64,000 nt of DNA from Rhodococcus rhodochrous (lineage in GTDB: Bacteria; Actinomycetota; Actinomycetes; Mycobacteriales; Mycobacteriaceae), in the NCBI RefSeq assembly GCF_014854695.1, contig NZ_CP027557.1, forward strand, positions 5,248,891 to 5,312,890, in the 5' to 3' direction. The notes under the pieces are model-generated. The model did no database searches, had not been told where the DNA came from, and saw nothing but the letters and a program-made list of their open reading frames with translations. A program made the translations under genes and the position numbers. Below, piece after piece: positions 8,589 through 17,066 of this stretch (positions are counted from its first letter, which is position 1; each line of letters starts with the position of its first letter).

Positions 8589-9818
8589 GTGGACGTGCGC
8601 CCAGTACCATTCGGTTCTGTGGCGACCCGATGGACGCGCCGCCTGTTCGGCGGGGGAAACACGGAAGATCCCGCGGCTCGTCGTGCACACGATGCGATGG
8701 TCGCGGCGTTCCTCGACATGGACAAGCGCCAGTCCGTCATCGAGGCCGGTGTGGCCGCGTCGTACGAGCTCGAACCCGAACGGCACCTGCTGCGTCAGTG
8801 GGATCCCATCCGTCAGGCGTGTTATCGCGCCGGTGAGACGTATCTCCAACTGGCAGTGACGGATCCGGAACAACCGCTCGCACCTGCTCCGGCCTACGAG
8901 CAGGCGCTGCGGCAGATAACCGAAGCAACACGAACACTTGATGAATTCTTCGGAAACAACCGGGGGCACCTCGAGCACATGACGGCCGTGGCGAACACGG
9001 TGCCCGAGTTGGCGCACCGGATGCGTACCGAAGCGCGCAACACCCTCGCCGCGACACAGACCCCGGATTTTGTTGCCTTTGCGAACTATCCGTCGGTTCG
9101 ATCCGCCACCGAAGCGCTCGAGAAGGCCCTGAACAGCCTCGATGCGGCGCACGGCGTAGGCGCGACCCGCACGGCGGCCCTCCGAGTCGAAGAGGCGACC
9201 ACCGCTCTGCTCGACGCCCTCGCCGCAGCACCGGGGCGCCGCGACGAGGCCGCTCGCACCCTCGCTTCGGTGACCACCAGGATCGGAGCGGTCCGGACCC
9301 GCACGGACGGTCTCGCCCCGGCCTTCTCCGCGCTGCTGCGCGAGTTCAATGCGGCCAGCTCCGCCGACCTGTCCGGGAACGAGAAACAGGCCGCCGAACT
9401 GCTCGCTCGCGCCGAGGACCAGCTCGGACGCGCACGGGCGGCGGCGAAGGACGGCCGCCCCGAGGAAGCCCTCGAGCTGGTCGCGGCGATCCGCGCCGAA
9501 CTGTCGCGCGCCGAAGAACTCGTCGACGCCGTGACCGCACGACTCGCTACGCTGCGTTCCGTCCGGCAGAATCCGGGGGCCAAGGTCGACGAGGTGCGGT
9601 TCCGCCTCCGTGACGCACAACACCTGGCCGTGCAACGCGGTCTCACCGCAGAATGGGGTTCCGTTCTCGACTCGCAGTTGAGCCGGATCGACAGGGCCGT
9701 CGACGCACTCACCGGTGTGCACCCCGACTACTGGGCCTACGTCAGAGATTTGGATGCGGTGTCTACCTTCATCGCAGGAGTGGTCGATCGGATGAGAGGA
9801 CGGACCGAGAACGCATGA
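8589..9818 (+). CDS. Predicted helical/coiled-coil protein of the Ter operon, unknown function
   Basis: I do not recognise this 409-residue protein. It is alanine-, arginine- and glutamate-rich with long amphipathic stretches, for example about residues 220-330, and should be almost wholly alpha-helical with coiled coils. No signal peptide, membrane segment or catalytic motif is visible. Its superficial similarity in composition to TelA toxic-anion resistance proteins is not enough to assign that family. The start is GTG 8589; a GTG nearer VATRWTRR is possible. It overlaps the lyase gene by four bases (ATGA), heads the seven-gene plus-strand Ter run, and is therefore probably part of that system. 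Confidence 0.75.
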   Translation: MDVRPVPFGSVATRWTRRLFGGGNTEDPAARRAHDAMVAAFLDMDKRQSVIEAGVAASYELEPERHLLRQWDPIRQACYRAGETYLQLAVTDPEQPLAPAPAYEQALRQITEATRTLDEFFGNNRGHLEHMTAVANTVPELAHRMRTEARNTLAATQTPDFVAFANYPSVRSATEALEKALNSLDAAHGVGATRTAALRVEEATTALLDALAAAPGRRDEAARTLASVTTRIGAVRTRTDGLAPAFSALLREFNAASSADLSGNEKQAAELLARAEDQLGRARAAAKDGRPEEALELVAAIRAELSRAEELVDAVTARLATLRSVRQNPGAKVDEVRFRLRDAQHLAVQRGLTAEWGSVLDSQLSRIDRAVDALTGVHPDYWAYVRDLDAVSTFIAGVVDRMRGRTENA

Positions 9819-11005
9819 GGGGGGCCACGCTTACCGAAGTGCGCGCCATGCAGCACTTTCGGCATCTCGACGGCGCGACGATGGAGGAGTTGTTCCTGCA
9901 CCGTCCCGAGCCGTTCGGGCACAGCGACGATCGCGACCGCCTGGCGACCGCTCTCGGCGCCACGCTCTACGTACCCGCGACGCGCGGCGATCTCGTCGCG
10001 ACCATCTCGAAGCGTGCGACCGAGGGTGTGACGTCGATGGTCCTCGACCTCGAGGACGCCGTCGCCGACGACGAGGTCGAGCAGGGCCTGCAGAACGCCG
10101 TCGCGACGCTCGATGCGCTCGCCGAACACGGACCGTCGCCGATGATGTTGTTCGTCCGTGTCCGCACAGCCGACGGCGTCGGACGGATCGCGTCGATGCT
10201 CGGCGCCGGCAAGGCCGTGCTGACCGGATTCGTGGTGCCCAAGTTCACCGCACACACCGGGCCCGCCTTCCTCGAGGCGGTGGCCGCGGCGTCGGATCTG
10301 CTCGGCCGTCACCTCTACGCGATGCCCGTCATCGAGTCGGCCGAGGTCGTCCACCGCGAGACCCGCGACGGCGAATTGCGTGCGATCTCCGGCATCCTCG
10401 CCGAACATCGCCACCGTGTCCTCGCCGTCCGGATCGGTGCGACCGACATGTGCGCGACCTTCGGTATCCGGCGCGACCGCGACCTGACGATCTACGACGT
10501 CCGCGTCGTCGTCGACGTGATCGCCGACATCGTCAACCACCTCGGGCGTACCGACGGAACGGGTTTCGTCATCACCGGGCCCGTCTGGGAGTACTTCGCC
10601 GATCACGAACGCATGTTCCGCCCGATGCTGCGCTCGACGCCCTTCGAGGAGCAGGACGCCGTGCTGTTCCGTCAGCAGCTCGTCAGCCGCGATCTCGACG
10701 GTCTGCTGCGCGAGATCGCCCTCGACCGCGCCAACGGTATCCAGGGCAAGACCGTCATCCATCCGTCGCATGTCGCTGCGGTACATGCCTTGTCGGCCGT
10801 GACCCACGAGGAGTTCCACGATGCGACCGACATCCTCGATCGCGACACCGGCGGTGTGCAGGCCTCGGGATACGGCAACAAGATGAACGAACGGCGACCC
10901 CACCGCACGTGGGCCGAGCAGACCCTGTTGCGCGCGTCGGTGTTCGGTGTCACCCGTAAGGGGATCACCTTCGTCGACCTGCTGACGGCGCTGGTGGACC
11001 GATGA
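9815..11005 (+). CDS. HpcH/HpaI-type aldolase/citrate lyase family protein of Ter module
   Basis: TIM-barrel C-C lyase of 396 residues related to CitE. Visible motifs are LGATLYVPATRGDL, the metal-binding MVLDLEDAVADDE, the internal block YAMPVIESAEVVH and the C-terminal GIQGKTVIHPSHVAAVHAL. It starts at the ATG overlapping the preceding stop (ATGA) and its own stop overlaps the PRTase start (ATGA), so translation is coupled. Members in Ter operons are longer than CitE and are predicted to act in synthesis of a nucleoside-like compound rather than in citrate metabolism. The substrate is unknown. An in-frame ATG at 9848 is an alternative start. Confidence 0.88.
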   Translation: MRGATLTEVRAMQHFRHLDGATMEELFLHRPEPFGHSDDRDRLATALGATLYVPATRGDLVATISKRATEGVTSMVLDLEDAVADDEVEQGLQNAVATLDALAEHGPSPMMLFVRVRTADGVGRIASMLGAGKAVLTGFVVPKFTAHTGPAFLEAVAAASDLLGRHLYAMPVIESAEVVHRETRDGELRAISGILAEHRHRVLAVRIGATDMCATFGIRRDRDLTIYDVRVVVDVIADIVNHLGRTDGTGFVITGPVWEYFADHERMFRPMLRSTPFEEQDAVLFRQQLVSRDLDGLLREIALDRANGIQGKTVIHPSHVAAVHALSAVTHEEFHDATDILDRDTGGVQASGYGNKMNERRPHRTWAEQTLLRASVFGVTRKGITFVDLLTALVDR

Positions 11006-12297
11006 CCGATATTCTCGATATTCCTTGGGCCACCGCAGAGCTCGGATTCGCTCTCGAACATGTGGAGTCGCCGTGCGGTTACACCGTTCCCGAACTCGTC
11101 CGACCGGGGCTGCGACGCAATCCACGACGCGCGCACCTGCTCGTCTCCACGGTTCTCGGTAAGCACATCCCCACCGAGCCGGCCGCGGTGCGCGGTGCCG
11201 GTCACCGGCTCGGCCGGCTCGTCGCCGATCTCCTCGGCGATGCAACATCCGACGCTGTCGTCATGGGATTCGCCGAAACCGCAACGGGTCTCGGTCACTG
11301 CGTGGCCGACGCCCTCGACGCCGCATGCTACCTGCACTCGACGCGACGCCAGGTTCCCGGAGCGGAGGTGCTCACCGGATTCGAGGAGGGGCACTCGCAC
11401 GCGACCTTCCACCTGCTCCAGCCGACCTCCGGCGCACTGTTCGCCAACGCTGCGCCGCTCGTCCTCGTCGACGACGAGATCTCCACGGGTGCAACGGCCC
11501 TCGACGCCATCCGCGCGCTGCACCGCGATCATCCGCGTGATCGTTACGTGCTCGCCTCCCTCGTCGACATGCGGTCGGAGCAGGATCGCCGCCGGACTGC
11601 GGAGGTCGCGGCGGAACTCGGCACGACCATCGAGCACGTGAGCCTGGCCGCCGGACGATCCGTCGTCCCCGACGATCTCGTCGCGCGGGTCGCGGCATTG
11701 CCCGACCCTCTCCTCAATCCGGTGGGCGATCGACGCGGCGACGTCCGGTTCCTCCACGCGGCGTGGCCGTCCCACGTGCCCGACGGTGGGCGGCACGGGA
11801 TGCTGCGGGCCGACGCGGCGGCCTTCGACGCGGCGTTGTCGACACTCGCCGACGCGATCGCGGAGGTGCGCGATGCCCGGCGTCCCGCCGTCGTCGTCGG
11901 ACACGAGGAACTGATGTACCTGCCGCTGCGACTCGCGGAGGCGCTCGTCGAACGCGGCACCCCCGCCCGGTTCCAGACCACGACCCGCTCCCCCGTCCAC
12001 GTGATGGACGTCGACGGATATCCGTTGCGCCGCGGATTCCGTTTCACCGCCCCCGAACACATCGACAGCGAGTTCGAGAACGAGGTGCCGCGTTTCCTCT
12101 ACAACGCGCAGTGGCCCACGCCGACCGAGGTCCGCGCCGAGCTGATCCTCGTCATCGATTCGCCCGCCGACACCGACCGTCTGCGCGCACCGGGAGGCGT
12201 TCTCGACGTGCTCACAGCTGCCGGCGAGGACGTCCTCGTCGTGATCGTGCCCGCCACCGATCCGACGGTGCTGCGCACCCACAGGGAGACCGTATGA
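11002..12297 (+). CDS. Phosphoribosyltransferase with C-terminal TRSP domain (Ter module)
   Basis: Protein of 431 residues. The N-terminal half is a PRTase fold with the PRPP-binding signature LVLVDDEISTGATALDAI at about residues 152-169. The C-terminal half holds the motif TTTRSPV near residue 326 that names the TRSP domain. Both are typical of the Ter-linked biosynthetic module, predicted to make or break an N-glycosidic bond in a nucleoside-like metabolite. It is ATGA-coupled to both neighbours. The PRPP-loop acidic pair (DDE) is intact, so it should be catalytically competent. The base or acceptor is not known. Confidence 0.88.
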   Translation: MTDILDIPWATAELGFALEHVESPCGYTVPELVRPGLRRNPRRAHLLVSTVLGKHIPTEPAAVRGAGHRLGRLVADLLGDATSDAVVMGFAETATGLGHCVADALDAACYLHSTRRQVPGAEVLTGFEEGHSHATFHLLQPTSGALFANAAPLVLVDDEISTGATALDAIRALHRDHPRDRYVLASLVDMRSEQDRRRTAEVAAELGTTIEHVSLAAGRSVVPDDLVARVAALPDPLLNPVGDRRGDVRFLHAAWPSHVPDGGRHGMLRADAAAFDAALSTLADAIAEVRDARRPAVVVGHEELMYLPLRLAEALVERGTPARFQTTTRSPVHVMDVDGYPLRRGFRFTAPEHIDSEFENEVPRFLYNAQWPTPTEVRAELILVIDSPADTDRLRAPGGVLDVLTAAGEDVLVVIVPATDPTVLRTHRETV

Positions 12298-13400
12298 CCG
12301 TGCCACTGACCGGACCCGAGTTCGGCTCCTACGCGCCCGACGAGGTGACGTGGCTGCTCAAGGACCTCTCCCACGCCGACCTCGAGGGCGACATCGCCGA
12401 ACGTGAGGCACGGATCCAGGCGGGTCTCGCGCACTACGCGGAGTCCCTGCCGATCGAGTACCAGCCCGACGCCGCCTACCGCGAACTGTTCGACAAGGCA
12501 CTGGCCGGCACAGCGGGCCGGTTGGCGCACGCGGTGGGCACGGTCACCGAACTGCTTCTCTCCGAACGCGGAACCGACCTGACCCTCGTGTCGCTTGCGC
12601 GGGCGGGCACCCCGATCGGCATCCTGATCCGCCGGTGGGCGCTGCACCACCACGGGTTGACGCTGCCGCACTACGCCGTGTCGATCGTCCGGGGCCGCGG
12701 AATCGACTCCGCCGCCCTCGATCACATCACCGCGCGGCACGATCCCGCGTCGATCGTCTTCGTCGACGGCTGGACGGGTAAGGGCGCGATCGCGCGTGAA
12801 CTGTCCGCTGCGCTCGCCGAATACACCGCGCGAGGCGGTCCCGTCCTGTCCGACGATCTCGCGGTACTCGCCGACCCCGGCCACTGCGTCCGCACCTACG
12901 GCACGCGCGACGACTTCCTCATCGCCTCGGCCTGCCTGAACTCCACCGTCTCCGGACTGGTCTCGCGGACGGTCCTCAACGACAGCCTGATCGGCCCCGG
13001 AGAGTTCCACGGCGCCAAGTTCTACGCCGAGCTGGCCGCGGACGACGTGTCGAACCATCTGCTGGACGCCGTCACCGCAGAGTTCGACACGTGCGGCGAC
13101 GTCGCATCGGCTGCGCAGACAGTGCTCGAATCCGACCGCACCCCTACCTGGGCCGGCTGGGAGTCCGTCGAGCGGGTGCGGGCGCAGTACGGCATCTCGA
13201 GCGTCAACTTCGTCAAACCCGGTGTCGGAGAGACCACCCGTGTGTTGCTACGCCGCGTTCCCTGGAAGGTTCTGGTACGCGACATCACCGCCGACGAGCA
13301 CGCCCACATCCGGATGCTCGCGGCCGCCCGCGACGTTCCCGTCGAGGAGGTTCCCGACCTGGCCTACTCCTGCATGGGCCTGATCAAGGACCTGCCGTGA
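12294..13400 (+). CDS. StiP-family PRTase-like protein with PELOTA RNA-binding domain
   Basis: Protein of 368 residues belonging to the group annotated as StiP family. The central PRTase-like fold shows LVSLARAGTPIGILIRRW and SIVFVDGWTGKGAIARELS, the latter a variant PRPP loop with a single Asp. The final 50 residues (WKVLVRDITADEHAHIRML, then LAYSCMGLIKDLP) match a PELOTA-type RNA-binding domain. It starts at an ATG overlapping the upstream stop and ends in a GTGA overlap with the HAD gene. Some database names call the family a cysteine protease; the sequence here argues for a PRTase fold, and I would not assign protease activity. Confidence 0.86.
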   Translation: MTVPLTGPEFGSYAPDEVTWLLKDLSHADLEGDIAEREARIQAGLAHYAESLPIEYQPDAAYRELFDKALAGTAGRLAHAVGTVTELLLSERGTDLTLVSLARAGTPIGILIRRWALHHHGLTLPHYAVSIVRGRGIDSAALDHITARHDPASIVFVDGWTGKGAIARELSAALAEYTARGGPVLSDDLAVLADPGHCVRTYGTRDDFLIASACLNSTVSGLVSRTVLNDSLIGPGEFHGAKFYAELAADDVSNHLLDAVTAEFDTCGDVASAAQTVLESDRTPTWAGWESVERVRAQYGISSVNFVKPGVGETTRVLLRRVPWKVLVRDITADEHAHIRMLAAARDVPVEEVPDLAYSCMGLIKDLP

Positions 13401-14242
13401 CCAGCACTGCGCCCGCCCTGGTCGCCACCGACCTCGACCGCACCCTCATCTATTCGCGCGCCGCGATGACCGGCGACCAGTTCGACACGCAGGCTCTGCT
13501 GTGCGTCGAGTACTACGAGGGCGCACCGCTGTCGTACGTCACCGACACTGCTGCACAACAGCTTCGGACGCTCGCCGACGAGGTCGCGATGGTGCCGACG
13601 ACCACGCGCACACCCGAACAGTTCCGCCGCATCGACCTCCCCGGCGGTCCGTGGCGGTATGCCATCGCGAGCAACGGTGGGTCGATCATCGAGGACGGGC
13701 ATCTCGACCCGCACTGGCGCAGGACCGTGGAAGCAGCGGTACGCGATGGGGGCGCGAGCCTCGACGAGGTGACGACCGAACTGCGTCGCCGCATCTCCGA
13801 GGACTGGGTGTCGAAGTTCCGCATCGCCGACGAGTTGTTCTGCTATCTCGTCGTCGACGTCGCAGCGCAACCGGTGGGATTCCTCGACGACTGGCACGAG
13901 TGGTGTTCGACGCGCGGCTGGAACGCCTCGCAGCAGGGCCGGAAGATCTACACGATGCCGAACAGCGTGTGCAAGAGCCGCGCGGTGGCCGAGGTGCACC
14001 GGCGGCTCCGCGACCGCGGGGTGCTCGCCGAGGATGCCCCCGTCTTCGCCGCGGGGGACGGTGCGCTCGATGCGGAGATGCTGAAGGCCGCCGACGCCGC
14101 GATCCGGCCTCGCCACGGCGAACTCGAACTGATGGACTGGCGCCACCCGACCGTCTCGGTGACCGCCGCCGCGGGCGTCACCGCCGGGGAGGAGATTCTC
14201 ACCTGGTTCGCCCGATCCGCTCGTCTTCCGGTCGCTTCGTAG
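13397..14242 (+). CDS. HAD-superfamily phosphatase of Ter module
   Basis: HAD hydrolase of 281 residues. Motif I is ALVATDLDRTLIYS with the nucleophile-acid pair DLD; motif II is a Ser in YAIASNGGSII; motif IV is FAAGDGALDAEML. The cap region between motifs II and III is of the Cof/sucrose-phosphatase (C2) type by position. Start is GTG 13397, overlapping the StiP stop (GTGA). In the Ter module such a phosphatase is expected to dephosphorylate the sugar-phosphate product made by the PRTase enzymes; this is family-level inference. Confidence 0.87.
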   Translation: MTSTAPALVATDLDRTLIYSRAAMTGDQFDTQALLCVEYYEGAPLSYVTDTAAQQLRTLADEVAMVPTTTRTPEQFRRIDLPGGPWRYAIASNGGSIIEDGHLDPHWRRTVEAAVRDGGASLDEVTTELRRRISEDWVSKFRIADELFCYLVVDVAAQPVGFLDDWHEWCSTRGWNASQQGRKIYTMPNSVCKSRAVAEVHRRLRDRGVLAEDAPVFAAGDGALDAEMLKAADAAIRPRHGELELMDWRHPTVSVTAAAGVTAGEEILTWFARSARLPVAS

Positions 14243-14285
14243 AGTAGAAGGTGCCCGGTCACCGAACACAGTGAGGACACATCTC

Positions 14286-15554
14286 TTGTCGACTCCGCTC
14301 TCCAAGGGTCAGAACGGACCGCTCACCGCGTCCGACGTCGTCGTCTCGCTCGAGCTGACCACGCCCGCCGATCTGTCCGCACTGCTCGTCAAGGCCGACG
14401 GCAAGGTGCGCTCCGACGCCGACTTCGTGTTCTTCAACCAGCCCACCGGGCCGGGTGTGCGTCTCGTATCCGGCGCGCCCGGACAGGCAGCATCGCTCGC
14501 CGTGTCGCTCGCGCAGGTTCCCGCCGACATCGATCAGGTACGCGCTGTGATCACCCTCGACGATGCGTCGAGCAACTTCGGTCGGTTCGCACCGCCCACC
14601 GCGCGCGTGTCCGACAGTGCGGGAACGGTGTTGTACGAGTACCGGATCGACGGACTGAGCACCGAATCCATCGTGATCGCGCTGGAGTTGTACCGGCGCC
14701 AGGGCGCGTGGAAGGTCCGCGCCGTGGGCCAGGGATATGCGGGCGGATTCGCGGCGCTGGTGACCGATCACGGCGTCAGCGTCGACGACGCACCGGCCCA
14801 ACCTGCTGCCGCACCGCAGCCTGTCGCTCCCACGCCCGCTCAGGCTCCGCCCGTTCAGCAGACTCCGCCTCCGCCGGTGCAGCTGACCCCACCTCCGGCA
14901 TATCCGGCGCAGCCGGCACCTCCGGCACAACCGACGGCTCCGGCACAGCCCGCGGAGGTCAGCCTCACGAAGAACCGCCCGGTGAGCCTGGTGAAGGGCC
15001 AGAAGGTCACCCTCCGCAAGGACGGCGGCGTCGCGTTGACCTTCCTGCGCATGGGGCTCGGCTGGGATCCGGTGGAGAAGCGCGGCCTGTTCGGCAACCG
15101 CTCCGCCGACATCGACCTCGACGCCTCGGCCGTGATGTTCGCCGACAACCAGATCGCCGACGTCGTGTACTACGGCCAGCTGCAGTCGAAGGACGGTTCG
15201 GTCCAGCACCAGGGCGACAACCTCACCGGTGCCGGTGAGGGCGACGACGAGGTGATGCTCGTCGACCTCACGCGGGTCCCCGCCCATGTCACGACGGTGA
15301 TGTTCATCGTCACCTCCTACAAGGGCCACACCTTCGAGCAAGTGAAGAATGCGTTCTGCCGTCTCATCGACGGCACGATCGACACCGAGCTGGCCCGCTA
15401 CACGCTGCAGGGTGGCATGCCGTTCACGGGCATGGTCATGGCGAAGGTCTACCGCCAGGGCAGCGAATGGAAGCTGCAGGCCATCGGCGAGGGCATGCAG
15501 GCGAAGCATCCCGGTGAGGCTGCGCCGCAATTGGGCCGGTTCCTGGCCGTCTGA
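14286..15554 (+). CDS. Tandem TerD-TerD fusion protein with proline-rich linker
   Basis: Two TerD domains in one 422-residue chain. Domain 1 spans about residues 1-165, ending GQGYAGGFAALVTDHGVSV. A linker very rich in Pro, Ala and Gln occupies about residues 168-222. Domain 2 restarts with EVSLTKNRPVSLVKGQKVTL, retaining the acidic sites DIDLDASAV and GDNLTGAGEGDDE. Domain 1 lacks the full acidic GDN-type loop and may have lost calcium binding. I choose TTG 14286 because GAGGA sits 8 bases upstream and TerD proteins start this close to their first strand; GTG 14271 is the longer alternative. It lies 43 bases after the HAD gene, same operon. Confidence 0.9.
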   Translation: MSTPLSKGQNGPLTASDVVVSLELTTPADLSALLVKADGKVRSDADFVFFNQPTGPGVRLVSGAPGQAASLAVSLAQVPADIDQVRAVITLDDASSNFGRFAPPTARVSDSAGTVLYEYRIDGLSTESIVIALELYRRQGAWKVRAVGQGYAGGFAALVTDHGVSVDDAPAQPAAAPQPVAPTPAQAPPVQQTPPPPVQLTPPPAYPAQPAPPAQPTAPAQPAEVSLTKNRPVSLVKGQKVTLRKDGGVALTFLRMGLGWDPVEKRGLFGNRSADIDLDASAVMFADNQIADVVYYGQLQSKDGSVQHQGDNLTGAGEGDDEVMLVDLTRVPAHVTTVMFIVTSYKGHTFEQVKNAFCRLIDGTIDTELARYTLQGGMPFTGMVMAKVYRQGSEWKLQAIGEGMQAKHPGEAAPQLGRFLAV

Positions 15555-15557
15555 CCG

Positions 15558-17045
15558 GTGGGCGAGCTCTTCACAGCGGGGCGCAACGCCCCGCTGCCGA
15601 CCCGCACGGCCCGTTTCACGGCGACCGCATCCGTCCCGCTCGACGTGTTCGCGTTCGTCGTGGACGACGGCCTGCAGGTGGCGTCCTCCGACGACGTCGT
15701 GTTCTACAACCAGCCCGGCACGCCCGGCATTCGACTCGAGGGCGAGGTGATCGTCGTCGACGTCGACTCGGTCCGTCCCGGTGCACGCGTGCTGTGCGCG
15801 GTCGGCTGCGAGCGACCCGCAGCGGTGTCGACCTCGTTGTCCGACGCGGCGGGCACCGTCCTCGCGTCGTTTCACGTGGAACCGGCGGTCGGTACCGAGA
15901 CGGCGCTGCTGTGCTGGGAGATCTACCGTCGTCACGACGAATGGAAGATCCGCGCCCTCGGCCAGGGATACGCCGGTGGACTCGCCGAGATGTTCACCGC
16001 GCACGGAGTGGATGTCGAGTCACCCTCCGATGCGGAGAAGGTGGCCGCTCCCGGGGCCGATCCCGTCATCGGCCTCTCACCCCTCGAGGTGTTGTGGCGG
16101 ATCTTCGAGGACGCCGCCCGGTCGGCCGCCGCGTACACGTCGAGTGTGGAGTTCGCCCAGCACCGCTTCGACGACGAACTCTCGGCAGCCGTGGCCGATC
16201 CCGCCCGGCGCATGGAGCCCGAGGCCGACCGTGCCCGGGCACGTGCGCAGCAGCGCTACGACGAGCTCGTCGGTGTCGCCGAGGCCCGCTACCGCGACGA
16301 CAGTGCGGTGCTCGCCGCCGAGCTGCTCACCGTCGACGCGACGTTGCCGCCCGCACTCGCATCGTGGATCTCCCCGGCCTGGATGCACCTGCACCTGCCG
16401 AGCGACGGCGTGCGGGTGGGTGAGGTGACGGCGCCCGATCTGGGTCCACTGCGCATCCCCCTGTGTCTGCCGGCGCCGCTCACGCGACCGTTGTGGATCG
16501 ACGGTGATCCGGCCGAACTCGGTCCCGTCGTGTCGTCCGTGGTCGTGCGGCTGCTCACGGCCCGGCCCGGCACCCTGTTGCACCTCGTCGATCCAGGGCG
16601 GACGCTGCCCGCACTCGAACCCCTCACCGCAGCCCGACTTGCCGGACCACCCGTCCACGACCGGTCACAGGTCTCCGCCAAACTCCGAGGGCTGGCCGAC
16701 GCGGCGGACCTCGACGCGCTCGCCCGGCAGGTCGACGCGGAGACCGCCTCACCCGTGTTGCTGGTCCTCGCCGGGCTCCCCTACGGCTACGACCACGACG
16801 ACCTGATCGAGATCGTCCGGATCGTGCGTACCGGCAGTGCCGGTCGGGTCTCGGTCGTCCTCGCGGGCGATCCATCGGACGATCAGGTCGCGGAGATGCT
16901 GTGGGACGAGGCGCAGAAGCTCCCCGTCGACGGGGAGCTGGCCGATCCGTGGACGGGCGGCCGGTGGACGTTCGTTCCCGACAGCCTGCCCACCGAGACC
17001 GAGCATCTGCGCGGCGCGCTGGGTGGGAGCTCGCTCCTGGAGTGA
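15558..17045 (+). CDS. TerD domain fused to a P-loop-less FtsK/HerA-like region
   Basis: A 495-residue protein. The first about 150 residues are a TerD domain (DDVVFYNQPGTPGIRLEGEV, then GQGYAGGLAEMFTAHGVDVE) lacking the canonical calcium loop. A helical region follows (about 170-270, Arg/Ala/Glu-rich). The last about 210 residues have the strand-helix rhythm of an FtsK/HerA ATPase: PLWIDGDPAELGPVVSSVVV, LLHLVDPG and PVLLVLAGLP. The place where GxxGxGKS is expected reads GDPAELGPV, so no Walker A Lys is present. Start is GTG three bases after the previous stop. Function is unknown; it could be a scaffold derived from a DNA-processing ATPase. Confidence 0.82.
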   Translation: MGELFTAGRNAPLPTRTARFTATASVPLDVFAFVVDDGLQVASSDDVVFYNQPGTPGIRLEGEVIVVDVDSVRPGARVLCAVGCERPAAVSTSLSDAAGTVLASFHVEPAVGTETALLCWEIYRRHDEWKIRALGQGYAGGLAEMFTAHGVDVESPSDAEKVAAPGADPVIGLSPLEVLWRIFEDAARSAAAYTSSVEFAQHRFDDELSAAVADPARRMEPEADRARARAQQRYDELVGVAEARYRDDSAVLAAELLTVDATLPPALASWISPAWMHLHLPSDGVRVGEVTAPDLGPLRIPLCLPAPLTRPLWIDGDPAELGPVVSSVVVRLLTARPGTLLHLVDPGRTLPALEPLTAARLAGPPVHDRSQVSAKLRGLADAADLDALARQVDAETASPVLLVLAGLPYGYDHDDLIEIVRIVRTGSAGRVSVVLAGDPSDDQVAEMLWDEAQKLPVDGELADPWTGGRWTFVPDSLPTETEHLRGALGGSSLLE

Positions 17046-17066
17046 TCCAATCCTCGGACGACGGGG

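Noticed and set aside
10672..12306. 544-codon minus-strand ORF opposite the PRTase-TRSP gene
   Set aside because: No motif, and the plus-strand frame has clear PRPP and TRSP signatures.
14881..14960. Repetitive CCGGCACAGC-like units as a CRISPR or tandem-repeat array
   Set aside because: These are Pro/Ala/Gln codons of the linker between two TerD domains, with no spacers.
14259..16004. 581-codon minus-strand ORF across the TerD fusion
   Set aside because: Overlaps two recognised TerD genes on the opposite strand; composition is that of an antisense frame.
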